64,000 nucleotides of DNA from Prevotella sp. (lineage in GTDB: Bacteria; Bacteroidota; Bacteroidia; Bacteroidales; Bacteroidaceae), in the NCBI GenBank assembly GCA_016901395.1, contig JAEAMQ010000002.1, forward strand, positions 18,367-82,366, in the 5' to 3' direction. Each line of letters starts with the position of its first letter. Within the stretch, counting starts at the first letter, position 1. Under the pieces are notes generated by a model. The model searched no databases. It was not told the DNA's origin and saw only the letters and a program-made list of their open reading frames with translations. Made by a program: the position numbers and the translations under genes. Positions 1-13,356 of the stretch are shown in pieces.

Positions 1-2
1 TA

Positions 3-3000
3 TTCCGCGAGAAAGACCGTTGGTACATGACCTATGTGGTCTATAACGGCAAGGACGGACTGGAGGGCAGGGGCTACGAAACGTGGCTGGCCGAGAGCAA
101 TGACCTGCTCCACTGGACCACGCTGGGACGGCTACTGTCGTATCGCGACAGCGGATGGGACATGAACCAGCGTGGCGGATTTCCCGCGCTCATCGACTGG
201 ACATGGGGCGGCAGCTATGCCATGCAGCCTTACAAGGGGCAGCACTGGATGACCTATATCGGCGGTCACGGCACAGGTTACGAGGCGGTGAGAGAGCCGC
301 TGAACATCGGACTGGCCTGGACCAAGGGCGACATCACCCGGGCCCACGAATGGAGCACGGCCACGAAGCCGCTGCTCAGCATTGCCGACCGCGACGCGGA
401 GTGGTGGGAAAAGCTCGTGCAATACAAGAGCACCATCTATCTGGACCGCCACCGCCAGCTGGGCAAGCGCTTCGTGATGTTCTATAACGCCGGCGGCATC
501 AACCCCGCCAACCAGATGAAGGCCGAGCGCATCGGCATCGCCACGAGCAACGACCTGCGCCACTGGACACGCTATGCGGGCAACCCTGTCTATTTTCATG
601 AGGCGCCGGGCATCATCACCGGCGATGCCCAGATCGTGCGCATGGAGCGCCCCGACCTGGGCAAGGAACCCCTCTACGTGATGTTCTATTTCTCGGCTTA
701 CAACCCCACGCGCCGCTACGACGCGTTCAATACCTTCTCGGTGAGCCGCGACCTCATCCACTGGCAGGACTGGACGGGCCCCGACCTCATCTATCCCACC
801 AAGCCCTACGACAACCTCTTTGCCCACAAGAGCTGCGTGGTGAAGCACGAGGGCATCGTCTATCATTTCTATTGTGCCGTCAACCGCGACGGCCAGCGGG
901 GCATAGCCGTGGCCACCAGCACGCCCATGGGGCGGTCGGCCGTGAGGTTTCCGCGGCCCGACACCAACGGACGGCGCACAGCGCAGACCCTCGACGAGAA
1001 CTGGCAAGTGCGCTTTCTCCACACCACCGAAGACTCTCTCACCCGGCGCATGGGCCTCATGGCCTGCCATGTGCCGCACAATCTGGACGACTATTACGGT
1101 TATCGCCAGCTCAAGCACGGCAACCTGCATGGGTCGGCCCTCTACAGTCGCGAGCTGACGGTGACCAAGACAGAGGGACGTCGCTATTTTCTGCGCTTTG
1201 AAGGCGTGGGCACTTACGCCACCGTGATGCTCAACGGCCATGCCTACGACAAGCACCTGGTGGGGCGAACCACCTACACGCTCGACGTGACCGACGCGCT
1301 GCGGTCGGGTGCCAACCACCTTGAGGTGCTCGTCGACCATCCTGCCTATCAGACCGCCTCGCCGTGGGTGTGTGGCGGATGCTCAGCCGAATGGGGATTC
1401 AGCGAGGGCAGCCAGCCCTTCGGCATCTTCCGTCCGGTGACGCTCGAGACCACCGACGAGGTGCGTGTGGAGCCCTTCGGGGTGCACATCTGGAACAATG
1501 CGGCCTGCGACAGCGTGTTCATCGACACCGAAGTGAGAAACTATGGCAGCACCGCGGCCGACATCGAGCTGGTGAGTAAGCTCAATCAGGCCAGTGGCAA
1601 GACGTTCTTCCGGCTGGCCGAGAAGGTGCATCTGGAAGCCGGAGAGACACGCGTCCTGCGCCAGCGCACGGCGGTGAGCGACGTGCACCGGTGGTCGGTC
1701 GACGACCCTTATCTCTACCGTCTGGCCTCGATGATCAAGCGCGCGGACGGCAAGACCACCGATGAGCTGACCACCGAATACGGCATACGCAGCCTCTCGT
1801 GGCCCGTCCACCGCAAGGAGGGCGAGCCCAAGGGGGTGTTTCTGCTCAACGGCCAGCCCATGTTCATCAACGGCACGTGCGACTACGAGCACCTCTTCGG
1901 GGCCAGCCATGCCTTCAGCCACGAGCAGATTGCCTCGCGCGTGAAGCTGATGCGGCAAGCCGGGTTCAATGCCTTCCGTGAGGCCCACCAGCCCCACAAC
2001 CTCTATTACCAACAGCTGCTCGACGAGCAGGGCATGCTGTTCTGGAGCCAGTTCTCGGCCCATATATGGTATGACACCCCCCAGTTTCGTGAGATGTTCA
2101 AGCAGAAGCTGCGCCAATGGATCAAGGAGCGCCGCAACAGTCCCTCGGTTATCCTGTGGGGTCTGCAGAATGAGAGCGTGCTTCCACGCGACTTTGCCGA
2201 GGAATGCAGCCGCATCATCCGCGAGATGGATCCCACCTGCCTTGACCAACGGGCCATCACCACCTGCAATGGTGGCGAGGGCACCGACTGGAACGTGGTG
2301 CAGAACTGGAGTGGCACCTATGGCGGCAGCGCCGCCGACTACGACCGCGAGCTGGCTTCGGGAGGCCAGTTGCTCAATGGTGAGTATGGCGCCTGGCGCA
2401 CGCTGGGGCTGCATGGCAGTGGCCGCTATTCGGAAGAAGCGGCCGACAGCCTGCTCCAACTCAAGACCACCAAGGCGCTTGCCGTCAGAGACAGCGTGTG
2501 CGGTCACTTCCAATGGCTGTTTGTGAGCCACGAGAACCCCGGGCGCGTGCAGCCTGACGAGGCCCTGCGCCGCATCGACAAGGTGGGACCCTTCAATTAT
2601 AAGGGGTTACTCACGCCCTGGGAACAGCCCACCCAGGCCTACTATGGCTACCGCGACCGCTTTGTGGGGGCCGCGGCCGACACACTCACCCCCACCGCAG
2701 CCGACCGTCATCCGGTAGACCTGAAGGCCGCCGAGGGCTACACTTATCTGTACCGTGTGAACTGCGGTGGCGACGCCTATACCGACCGTTACGGCCAGAC
2801 CTGGCTGCAGGACGACACCCTTTATTCGTCGTCGTGGGCCCAGCTGTTCGGCCTGCCCCCCTTCACCGCCAGCCAGGGCCACATCACCCAGCCCATCCAT
2901 GGCACCGACGACGATGCCCTTTTCCAGTATTTCCGCTGGGGGCGCCATCGTCTGAACTATCACTTCAACGTGCCCGACGGCACCTATCGCATTGAGCTCT

Positions 3001-3692
3001 ACTTTGCCGAACCGTGGCTGGGTGCCCGTTACGGCACACGCATCGATTGCGAGGGAAGCCGCATCTTCGACGTGGCCGTCAACGGACGCACCGTCATCCA
3101 AGATCTCGACCTCTGGGCCGAGGCCGGGTATGCCGGCGCTTTCAGGCAGGTGGTCGAGGCCGAGGCACGGCAGGGACAGCTGGTAATCAGCTTTCCCGAG
3201 GTCAAGGCCGGCCAGGCTGTCATCAGCGCCGTGGCCATAGCCCGGCAGGGCAAGGCCACAGACTTGCGCCGGGAGCCGTTGCACGGAGCCGGCGCTGAGG
3301 GCACGTTGCCACCCCATTACTGGCAGCAGCTCGACCAAGACACCCTCGCCGTCTATCCCAAGACCTTGCTGCCCCAGGCCGCAGATGCCTTCCCGGCCGT
3401 GAAATATCAGCCGACAGGCCGTGGCCGCTGGACCATCAGCCCCGGCGTGGCCAAGGAGTATGCCCTGCGGTTCCGCTACAAGAACACCACCTCACAGGCC
3501 GTGAAGGCTCGCCTGCGCATCATCGACAGCAAGAAAGCCGTGCTGCGCGATGCCGTCGTGACCTTTCCGCCGACGCCCGCCAAGTATAAGACCATGAGCA
3601 CAACGACGGCCACACAGATCAACGCCGGCAGCTATCAGGTCATCCTGACCGACACCGGCGCGATGGAATTTGAAATCCTTGAGATACAATAA
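3..3692 (+). CDS. GH137-like + GH2 + malectin-like multidomain glycosidase (5' end outside window)
   Basis: The reading frame is open from base 3, before the first ATG at 27, so the true start and signal peptide lie outside the window. Numbering from the ATG at 27, residues 1-310 have a five-bladed-propeller look with repeated 'RHWT/IHWQDW' type strand motifs. Residues 317-470 form a GH2 sugar-binding domain, then a beta-sandwich and a TIM barrel. The acid/base is Glu716 in 'WGLQNES' and the probable nucleophile is Glu786 in 'NGEYGAW'. A malectin-like domain ('YRVNCGGDAYTD') starts near residue 908. GH137 followed by GH2 is the architecture of B. thetaiotaomicron BT0996, an RG-II enzyme combining beta-L-arabinofuranosidase and beta-glucuronidase. 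The match is inferred from domain order. The start of the next gene is 3 bases after this stop. The GH2 fold is secure; the GH137 assignment is moderate. Confidence 0.8.
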   Translation, partial: FREKDRWYMTYVVYNGKDGLEGRGYETWLAESNDLLHWTTLGRLLSYRDSGWDMNQRGGFPALIDWTWGGSYAMQPYKGQHWMTYIGGHGTGYEAVREPLNIGLAWTKGDITRAHEWSTATKPLLSIADRDAEWWEKLVQYKSTIYLDRHRQLGKRFVMFYNAGGINPANQMKAERIGIATSNDLRHWTRYAGNPVYFHEAPGIITGDAQIVRMERPDLGKEPLYVMFYFSAYNPTRRYDAFNTFSVSRDLIHWQDWTGPDLIYPTKPYDNLFAHKSCVVKHEGIVYHFYCAVNRDGQRGIAVATSTPMGRSAVRFPRPDTNGRRTAQTLDENWQVRFLHTTEDSLTRRMGLMACHVPHNLDDYYGYRQLKHGNLHGSALYSRELTVTKTEGRRYFLRFEGVGTYATVMLNGHAYDKHLVGRTTYTLDVTDALRSGANHLEVLVDHPAYQTASPWVCGGCSAEWGFSEGSQPFGIFRPVTLETTDEVRVEPFGVHIWNNAACDSVFIDTEVRNYGSTAADIELVSKLNQASGKTFFRLAEKVHLEAGETRVLRQRTAVSDVHRWSVDDPYLYRLASMIKRADGKTTDELTTEYGIRSLSWPVHRKEGEPKGVFLLNGQPMFINGTCDYEHLFGASHAFSHEQIASRVKLMRQAGFNAFREAHQPHNLYYQQLLDEQGMLFWSQFSAHIWYDTPQFREMFKQKLRQWIKERRNSPSVILWGLQNESVLPRDFAEECSRIIREMDPTCLDQRAITTCNGGEGTDWNVVQNWSGTYGGSAADYDRELASGGQLLNGEYGAWRTLGLHGSGRYSEEAADSLLQLKTTKALAVRDSVCGHFQWLFVSHENPGRVQPDEALRRIDKVGPFNYKGLLTPWEQPTQAYYGYRDRFVGAAADTLTPTAADRHPVDLKAAEGYTYLYRVNCGGDAYTDRYGQTWLQDDTLYSSSWAQLFGLPPFTASQGHITQPIHGTDDDALFQYFRWGRHRLNYHFNVPDGTYRIELYFAEPWLGARYGTRIDCEGSRIFDVAVNGRTVIQDLDLWAEAGYAGAFRQVVEAEARQGQLVISFPEVKAGQAVISAVAIARQGKATDLRREPLHGAGAEGTLPPHYWQQLDQDTLAVYPKTLLPQAADAFPAVKYQPTGRGRWTISPGVAKEYALRFRYKNTTSQAVKARLRIIDSKKAVLRDAVVTFPPTPAKYKTMSTTTATQINAGSYQVILTDTGAMEFEILEIQ

Positions 3693-6926
<3,234 letters not shown>

Positions 6927-7032
6927 TGACATACATTTTGTCAATACCTTTCATAGACAAGAAAGGGTGTCATACGTCCTTTTTAATGGAGGTGAAGCAC
7001 GCCGTTGTGCCACCTCGACAGCATATCATCAG

Positions 7033-9921
7033 ATGAAACAACTCTTTCTCTTTGTGGCTTTTGGCATCTCTTCGTTTGCCGGCTTCGCTCAGTCGTCGGT
7101 AGAGACCTGTCGGCAGTATCTCTCAGGACATGGCTGCGACGACATGGTGGAATGGGACTTCCAGTGCACTGGCGGACGTAATGCGGGGCAGTGGACCAAG
7201 ATCGGCGTGCCCTCATGCTGGGAACTGCAGGGCTTCGGCACCTATCAGTATGGCATGAGCTTCTATGGAAAGCCCACGCCCGAAGGCATTGCCGACGAGA
7301 AAGGCAACTATCGATACGACTTCTTCCTGCCCAATGACTGGCAGGGACGGCAGATCGAACTGGTGTTTGAGGCCGTGATGACCGATGCCCGCGTCACCAT
7401 CAACGGGCGCAAGGCAGGCAGCGGACAACATCAGGGCGGCTTCTATCGCTTTGCCTTCGACGTGACCGACCGCGTCTTCTTCGGCAAGCGCAAGAACCAT
7501 CTGGAGGTGGAGGTGAGCAAGGAGAGCGCCAACAGCCAGGTGAACATGGCCGAACGACGCGCCGACTACTGGAACTTTGGCGGCATTATCCGCCCGGTGT
7601 TTGTGGTGGCCAAGCCGCCCCGCAACATCGAGCGCGTGGCCATCGATGCCGGTATGGACGGCCGTTTCAGAGCCGACTGCTACCTGAACCGGGCGCTGGA
7701 TGGCGGTGGAAGTGTGAAGACAGAGATTGTGGATGCCCAAGGAAACATAGTGGCATCACAGGTGACTGGCGTGAGAACGAGTGACCATACTGCCATCGAT
7801 TTCAAGGTGAAAAGCCCGCTATTGTGGACGGCAGAGACACCCAACCGCTACACCGCCGTGTTCACCCTGACCGACGCGAAGGGAAAAGTGATGCACCGGG
7901 AGCGCGAGAAGTTCGGTTTCCGCACCATTGAATACAGGGCGAGCGACGGCGTTTACATCAACGGCAGCAAGGTAATCTTCAAAGGTGTGAACCGTCACAG
8001 TTTCCGCCCGGAATCGGGACGCACGCTGAGCAAGGCCAAATGTATAGAGGATGTGCTACTCATCAAGAGTATGAATATGAACGCTGTACGACTGAGTCAC
8101 TATCCCGCCGACCCTGAATTTCTGGATGCCTGCGACTCGCTGGGGCTCTATGTGGACGACGAACTGAGCGGATGGCACTGGGCACACGAGACGATAGTGG
8201 GCCAGAAACTGGTAAAAGAGATGGTGACACGCGACGTGAACCATCCGTCTATCGTGTTCTGGACCAATGGCAACGAGGGTGGGTTCAACTATGAGCTGGA
8301 GCCTGAGTTTGCACGGTGGGACATCCAGCAGAGGGTGGTGCTCTATCCCTGGGCCAACCGCAACGGCTTCGAGACCAAGCACTACCGCTCGTATGGCGAG
8401 ACCGAGGAATACATGCGCCAGCCTGAAATATTCATGCCCACGGAGTTTCTGCACGGGCTCTACGATGGCGGACATGGCGCAGGACTGAAAGACTACTGGA
8501 CGATGATGATGCAAAACCCACGCTGCGCGGGTGGATTTCTGTGGGATCTGGCCGATGAGGGCGTGGTGCGCACCGACAAGGGAGGCATCATCGACTGTGT
8601 GGGCAACTACGGTGCGGACGGCATTGTGGGTCCTCATTTTGAGAAAGAAGGATCGTTCTATACCATCAAGCAGATGTGGAGCCCCGTACAACTGGACTGG
8701 GGGCAGCAGCCCCTGGAACCCGTCGGCGGCACCATCAACCTGACGGTGACCAACCGTTATGACTTTCTGAACCTGAAGACCTGCCGGTTGGGCTATCGCT
8801 ACCTGCAGCTGCCCGACGTGGGAAAAATGGCAATGCAGGTGCTTGCACAGGGCACTCTGGTCTCGCCCGACGTGGCACCGGGACAGCAAACCGTGGTGCA
8901 GCTGAAGAATATCCCGGCCACAGCCAATGCCCTGGAACTGACAGTGACCGACAGTAAAGGGCAGGAGGTATTGGTCAGCAGCAAGGAAATAAAAGTGAAG
9001 GGCGAGAAAAACACTGAGGCAGAAAAAGGCAATGCCCCTGCCCTCTTCTCGCAAAGTAAGGAAGGAACTATAGTCAAGGCAGCAGGAAAATCGTATATGT
9101 TCGATGGCAGGACAGGCTGGCTGAAGGGCATCACGATCGGTGGAAACACGCTGTCGCTGAGTCGCGGTCCTCGTCTGGTAGCGGCCCGCCGCAGCGATCG
9201 AAGCTTTGACCAGTTCTATAACCACGACGATAAGGAAGCCGAGAAAAAGAAAACACAATATACACTCTATGAAGACCATGGTGCCTTCGATTCCTTTAAC
9301 TGGCACGATAACGACCAGACACTGGTGGTGAAATACCGCCACGGATCACTCGACTCAGTGACCTACCACTTCCTGCCCATGGGCGACGTGGAGGTGAAAG
9401 TTGACTATAACTTCTCGGGAGTGGTCGACCTGATGGGCATTGCACTGGACTATCCGGAGGCCAAAGTGAGGAGCAAGGCCTGGGTGGGCGACGGCCCCTA
9501 CCGTGTATGGCAGAACAGATTAGACGGTCCACAATATGGTTTTTGGCAGAATGAATACAATGATCCCATCCCCGGAGAGTCGTGGATCTACCCGGAATTC
9601 AAGGGTTACTTCGCCAATGTGAGCTGGATGCAACTGATGACCGACGAGGGAACCATTGCCATCAGCGACCTGCACATGGCACATCCGGCTGACCACATGG
9701 CTGTGGAAACTGGCGACCGACCCTATGTGGGCATCTATCAGCCACGCGATGGGCGTGACCACCTGCTCTACGAACTGCCCGAAACGGGGCTGTCGCTGCT
9801 CCAAGTGATTCCGGCAGTGAGGAACAAGGTGAACACCACTGACCTGAATGGACCCTCGGCTCAGCCCGCATGGGTCACAGGAACCAAGAGCATAAGGTTC
9901 AGAATGAAGGTGGGGAAATAA
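7033..9921 (+). CDS. Secreted GH2 family glycosidase
   Basis: The ATG at 7033 starts a clear signal peptide (MKQLFLFVAFGISSFAG...), so longer in-frame extensions back to 6646, which overlap the previous gene, are rejected. The 962-residue product has a GH2 sugar-binding domain ('VPSCWELQGFGTYQYG'), a beta-sandwich and a TIM barrel with acid/base Glu415 in 'WTNGNEGGFN' and nucleophile Glu471 in 'PTEFLHG', then a long beta-rich C-terminus. The active-site surroundings differ from the LacZ-type neighbour, so a different beta-linked sugar is likely; galacturonic acid is possible by analogy with the beta-galacturonidase of B. thetaiotaomicron RG-II loci, but that is inference. It follows the preceding gene after 106 bases. 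Confidence 0.85.
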   Translation: MKQLFLFVAFGISSFAGFAQSSVETCRQYLSGHGCDDMVEWDFQCTGGRNAGQWTKIGVPSCWELQGFGTYQYGMSFYGKPTPEGIADEKGNYRYDFFLPNDWQGRQIELVFEAVMTDARVTINGRKAGSGQHQGGFYRFAFDVTDRVFFGKRKNHLEVEVSKESANSQVNMAERRADYWNFGGIIRPVFVVAKPPRNIERVAIDAGMDGRFRADCYLNRALDGGGSVKTEIVDAQGNIVASQVTGVRTSDHTAIDFKVKSPLLWTAETPNRYTAVFTLTDAKGKVMHREREKFGFRTIEYRASDGVYINGSKVIFKGVNRHSFRPESGRTLSKAKCIEDVLLIKSMNMNAVRLSHYPADPEFLDACDSLGLYVDDELSGWHWAHETIVGQKLVKEMVTRDVNHPSIVFWTNGNEGGFNYELEPEFARWDIQQRVVLYPWANRNGFETKHYRSYGETEEYMRQPEIFMPTEFLHGLYDGGHGAGLKDYWTMMMQNPRCAGGFLWDLADEGVVRTDKGGIIDCVGNYGADGIVGPHFEKEGSFYTIKQMWSPVQLDWGQQPLEPVGGTINLTVTNRYDFLNLKTCRLGYRYLQLPDVGKMAMQVLAQGTLVSPDVAPGQQTVVQLKNIPATANALELTVTDSKGQEVLVSSKEIKVKGEKNTEAEKGNAPALFSQSKEGTIVKAAGKSYMFDGRTGWLKGITIGGNTLSLSRGPRLVAARRSDRSFDQFYNHDDKEAEKKKTQYTLYEDHGAFDSFNWHDNDQTLVVKYRHGSLDSVTYHFLPMGDVEVKVDYNFSGVVDLMGIALDYPEAKVRSKAWVGDGPYRVWQNRLDGPQYGFWQNEYNDPIPGESWIYPEFKGYFANVSWMQLMTDEGTIAISDLHMAHPADHMAVETGDRPYVGIYQPRDGRDHLLYELPETGLSLLQVIPAVRNKVNTTDLNGPSAQPAWVTGTKSIRFRMKVGK

Positions 9922-10038
9922 GGAATAAAGCGCAAGATGAGGACTGATCAGCTATTAAATATGGGTTGACCAGGCATGAGATAAGGGATGAAAGGAGATG
10001 GATGAAGAGTGAGAGTTGACAAGAAACAGCAATAGAAA

Positions 10039-13000
10039 GTGAAGAATAAGATCGTAAAGAGAATACTGACAGGACTGGTCATGCTGTGCTTGGCCATGAC
10101 TTCAACAGCAAGACTCAGCATCTTTCTTCCCTCAGAAGAGGAGATGAAAGAGAGGCCGGATTGTGCCGGCAAGGAGGCTGAGAAAGCTGTTGAGGACGCA
10201 GCGCCCTGGACTTTCTGGTACTGGATGTATGGCGCGGTATCGAAAGCTGGCATCCATGCCGACCTGAAGGGAATGAAAGAGGTGGGGCTCGGCGGCTGCT
10301 ACCTTATGCCCATACGTGGGATTAACGACCGACCGGAATATAAAGGACAGGCTCAACAGCTCACGCCGACCTTTTGGGAGATGGTGGACTACGCCTTCCA
10401 GCAGGCCGATTCGCTCCATCTGGACATGGGTATTCATGTCAGCGACGGCTTCGCTCTGGCCGGCGGCCCATGGATAACGCCTGCCGAGAGCATGCAGAAG
10501 GTGGTTTGGACCGACACCATCGTTGCCATCAGCCAGCTGAACAAGGTAGTGCTGCGGCGGCCTGAGGCCTATCAGGGATACGAGGAAGACATCGCGGCCT
10601 TTGCCCTCCCCGTGTGGGACCGGTCGATGATTCAGGACTATAAGCCCACGGCCGTGGAGCTATCAGGGGGGATGACGCGCGATGCCGACGGTACTTTCAG
10701 GGCCAGCCAGCCCGGCACAATGGTCTTTGACCTAGGTGAAAGTCGCACTGTGAGGTCACTTCGCATCCTTCCTTCGGGAAACAACATACAGTCGCAGCGA
10801 CTAAAAATGAAGGTCTCAGTCGACGGCAGGCAATGGATAGACGTCATCCATCTGGAGCCCGTGCGCCAGGGATGGCAGAGTACGGGTCCTGCATTTACCT
10901 ATGCACTGCCCACCACAACGGCCCGTTACTTCCGCTTTGACTGGTCACCAGAAGGCACTGAGCCCGGCGCTGAAGATCTAGATGCGGCCAAATGGAAGCC
11001 CGTGTTCAAGCTGAAACAACTGATATTGAGCGCCGAACCCAAGATCAACCAATGGGAAGGAAAGACAGGAATGGCATGGAGAGTGGCTCCCTCGACGGCA
11101 TCTGCCATAGGCTCGGCTATAGGCCCACAGGTGGAAAAAGGCACCATGCATCCCACCGACGAGCCCATGCTGAAGCTGGATGAGGTGATGCCGCTGGAGC
11201 TCAAGGATGGAAAAGTTGTCACTCGTTTGTCGCGAAACACCTGGAAAAGGCCGGGATTAGGGATGCCGAGATACGTACGTATCCTGCGTTTCGGGCATAC
11301 TTCGACAGGACAGACCAACGCTACAGCCGGTGGTGGCAAGGGATTGGAGGTGGATAAGTTTAATAAGGATGCCGTGGATAAGCAGTTTGATGCCTGGTAC
11401 GGACTGTTCTTGAAGCGGCCGCACGCCTCTGTGGTGAAGTATCTACACATCGATTCGTGGGAGTGTGGCACGCAGAACTGGGGCTATCGGTTTGCCGAGG
11501 AGTTCAGACAGCGGCGCGGATACGACCTGAAACCCTACCTCTTATTATATGCGGGCATTCCACTGGAATCGACCGAGACCAGCGAACGCGTGCTGAAAGA
11601 TGTGCGACTGACGATGAACGACCTGGTGAACGAGAGGTTCTTCCGCCGCCTGGAGCAGCGGGCTCATGCCGTGGGACGACGCGTTTCGCAAGAGAGCATT
11701 GCCCCGACATTCATCGCTGACGGACTGGAACACTATCAATTTGCCGACCATCCCATGGGTGAATACTGGCTCAACTCGCCCACCCACGACAAGCCCAACG
11801 ACATGCTCGATGCCGTAAGCGGCGCACATATCTATGGCAAAACGATCATACAAGCCGAAGGACTGACCGAGGTGAGGGGCGTTTGGGATGAGACACCGGC
11901 CACGGTGAAGCCACTGATCGACCGCCATCTGGCTCTGGGGATGAACAAACTCTTCTTTCATGTCAATGCCCACAACCCGTGGATGGACCGTAAACCGGGC
12001 ATGACGCTCGACGGTATCGGATTTTTCTTTCAGCGCGACAACACGTGGTATCGCGAAGCCATAGGGCTGGTGGACTATGTGACCCGTTGCCAACAGTGGC
12101 TCCAGAAAGGCCAGCCGGTGGTAGATATCGCCGTACTGACTGGTGAAGAAATGCCCAGCCGCGCCCTCACCCCCGACAGACTGGTGCCCCTGCTGCCCGG
12201 AATCTTTGGCCGGCAACGGGTGGAAAGCGAAACGCAGAGGCTGGCAAACCAAGGACAACCCATGGTGGAGAGCCCGGTTGGCGTGAACCATGCGGCCGGC
12301 ATACTCGACCTGAAGGACTGGACCAACGCCTTGCACGGCTATCAATATGACTCCATGAACAAGGACGCCCTGCTCAACAAGGCCACCCCGGAGGGAGGAC
12401 GACTGGTGATGCCGGGCGGCAACGGCTACCGCGTGCTGGTGCTACCGGGACCAACCAAAATGGATCCGGACTTCCGAGGATACTCTGATGAGGTAATGCA
12501 GAAGGTGGAAGCCTTCAGAAAAACAGGCGGCATTGTGGTCGACAGGCCCTACAAAGAGGCCGACTTCAGCCGCGAGGGGCTCCTGCGAGACGTCACATTG
12601 CCCGACAGCATCGCCTACACCCATAGGAAGACCGAGGCCGAAGATATCTACTTTTTGTCGAACCAAGGCACGCAGAAGCAGCACTTCACGGCCACGTTCC
12701 GCGACGGACGAACGCATGCCTACCTCTATAACCCACTGACTGACCAATGGTTTGAGGCCACGGCCAGCACGTCGCCACAGGGCACAGACGTGCCACTGAC
12801 CCTGACAGAAGGGGAAGCTCTATTCGTGATCTTTACCACACGACCCATGCAGGTCACCTGCAAGACCAATATATTCAAAACCCATGAACAGGCGCTGAGA
12901 GGCCCATGGAAGGTCTCTTTCGTCCAAACGGGCACGACTATCACTACAGACACGCTGTTCGATTGGTCGCAAAGCACCGATGAACGAATCAGATACTACA

Positions 13001-13356
13001 GCGGATATGCAGAATATTCCAATCAATTCAAGTGGAACGGAGGGCCTTATAAAAAGATTTTATTAACTTTGAACGGTCTAAAAGACCTGGCCCATATCTA
13101 TGTCAACGGTGTGGATTGCGGCATCGTATGGACAGCCCCCTGGCAAGCCGACGTGACCCGTGCCATCCGGAAAGGCACCAACAACCTGCGCATCAAGGTG
13201 GTGAACACCTGGGCCAACGCCCTGCGCGGGGCCGACGAGGGCAAGGCTCCCTATGACGGAATATGGACCAATGCCAAATACAGGATGAAGGCTCCGCACC
13301 TGCTTCCGGCAGGATTGCTGGGTCCGGTGACAATCGAAGAATATGAAACGAAATAA
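10039..13356 (+). CDS. GH106 alpha-L-rhamnosidase
   Basis: The 1105-residue secreted protein carries GH106 hallmarks: an N-terminal 'FWYWMYGAVSKAGI' segment followed by 'GLGGCYLMP', a central barrel with 'HIDSWECGTQNW' and 'FRQRRGYD', and a C-terminal jelly-roll near 'LAHIYVNGVDCGIVW'. GH106 enzymes release alpha-L-rhamnose; the founding RG-II member is BT0986, which acts on chain B. The start is GTG at 10039, directly after an in-frame TAG at 10033; an ATG at 10081 would remove the positively charged part of the signal peptide. The stop overlaps the next gene by 14 bases, showing translational coupling. Confidence 0.9.
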   Translation: MKNKIVKRILTGLVMLCLAMTSTARLSIFLPSEEEMKERPDCAGKEAEKAVEDAAPWTFWYWMYGAVSKAGIHADLKGMKEVGLGGCYLMPIRGINDRPEYKGQAQQLTPTFWEMVDYAFQQADSLHLDMGIHVSDGFALAGGPWITPAESMQKVVWTDTIVAISQLNKVVLRRPEAYQGYEEDIAAFALPVWDRSMIQDYKPTAVELSGGMTRDADGTFRASQPGTMVFDLGESRTVRSLRILPSGNNIQSQRLKMKVSVDGRQWIDVIHLEPVRQGWQSTGPAFTYALPTTTARYFRFDWSPEGTEPGAEDLDAAKWKPVFKLKQLILSAEPKINQWEGKTGMAWRVAPSTASAIGSAIGPQVEKGTMHPTDEPMLKLDEVMPLELKDGKVVTRLSRNTWKRPGLGMPRYVRILRFGHTSTGQTNATAGGGKGLEVDKFNKDAVDKQFDAWYGLFLKRPHASVVKYLHIDSWECGTQNWGYRFAEEFRQRRGYDLKPYLLLYAGIPLESTETSERVLKDVRLTMNDLVNERFFRRLEQRAHAVGRRVSQESIAPTFIADGLEHYQFADHPMGEYWLNSPTHDKPNDMLDAVSGAHIYGKTIIQAEGLTEVRGVWDETPATVKPLIDRHLALGMNKLFFHVNAHNPWMDRKPGMTLDGIGFFFQRDNTWYREAIGLVDYVTRCQQWLQKGQPVVDIAVLTGEEMPSRALTPDRLVPLLPGIFGRQRVESETQRLANQGQPMVESPVGVNHAAGILDLKDWTNALHGYQYDSMNKDALLNKATPEGGRLVMPGGNGYRVLVLPGPTKMDPDFRGYSDEVMQKVEAFRKTGGIVVDRPYKEADFSREGLLRDVTLPDSIAYTHRKTEAEDIYFLSNQGTQKQHFTATFRDGRTHAYLYNPLTDQWFEATASTSPQGTDVPLTLTEGEALFVIFTTRPMQVTCKTNIFKTHEQALRGPWKVSFVQTGTTITTDTLFDWSQSTDERIRYYSGYAEYSNQFKWNGGPYKKILLTLNGLKDLAHIYVNGVDCGIVWTAPWQADVTRAIRKGTNNLRIKVVNTWANALRGADEGKAPYDGIWTNAKYRMKAPHLLPAGLLGPVTIEEYETK

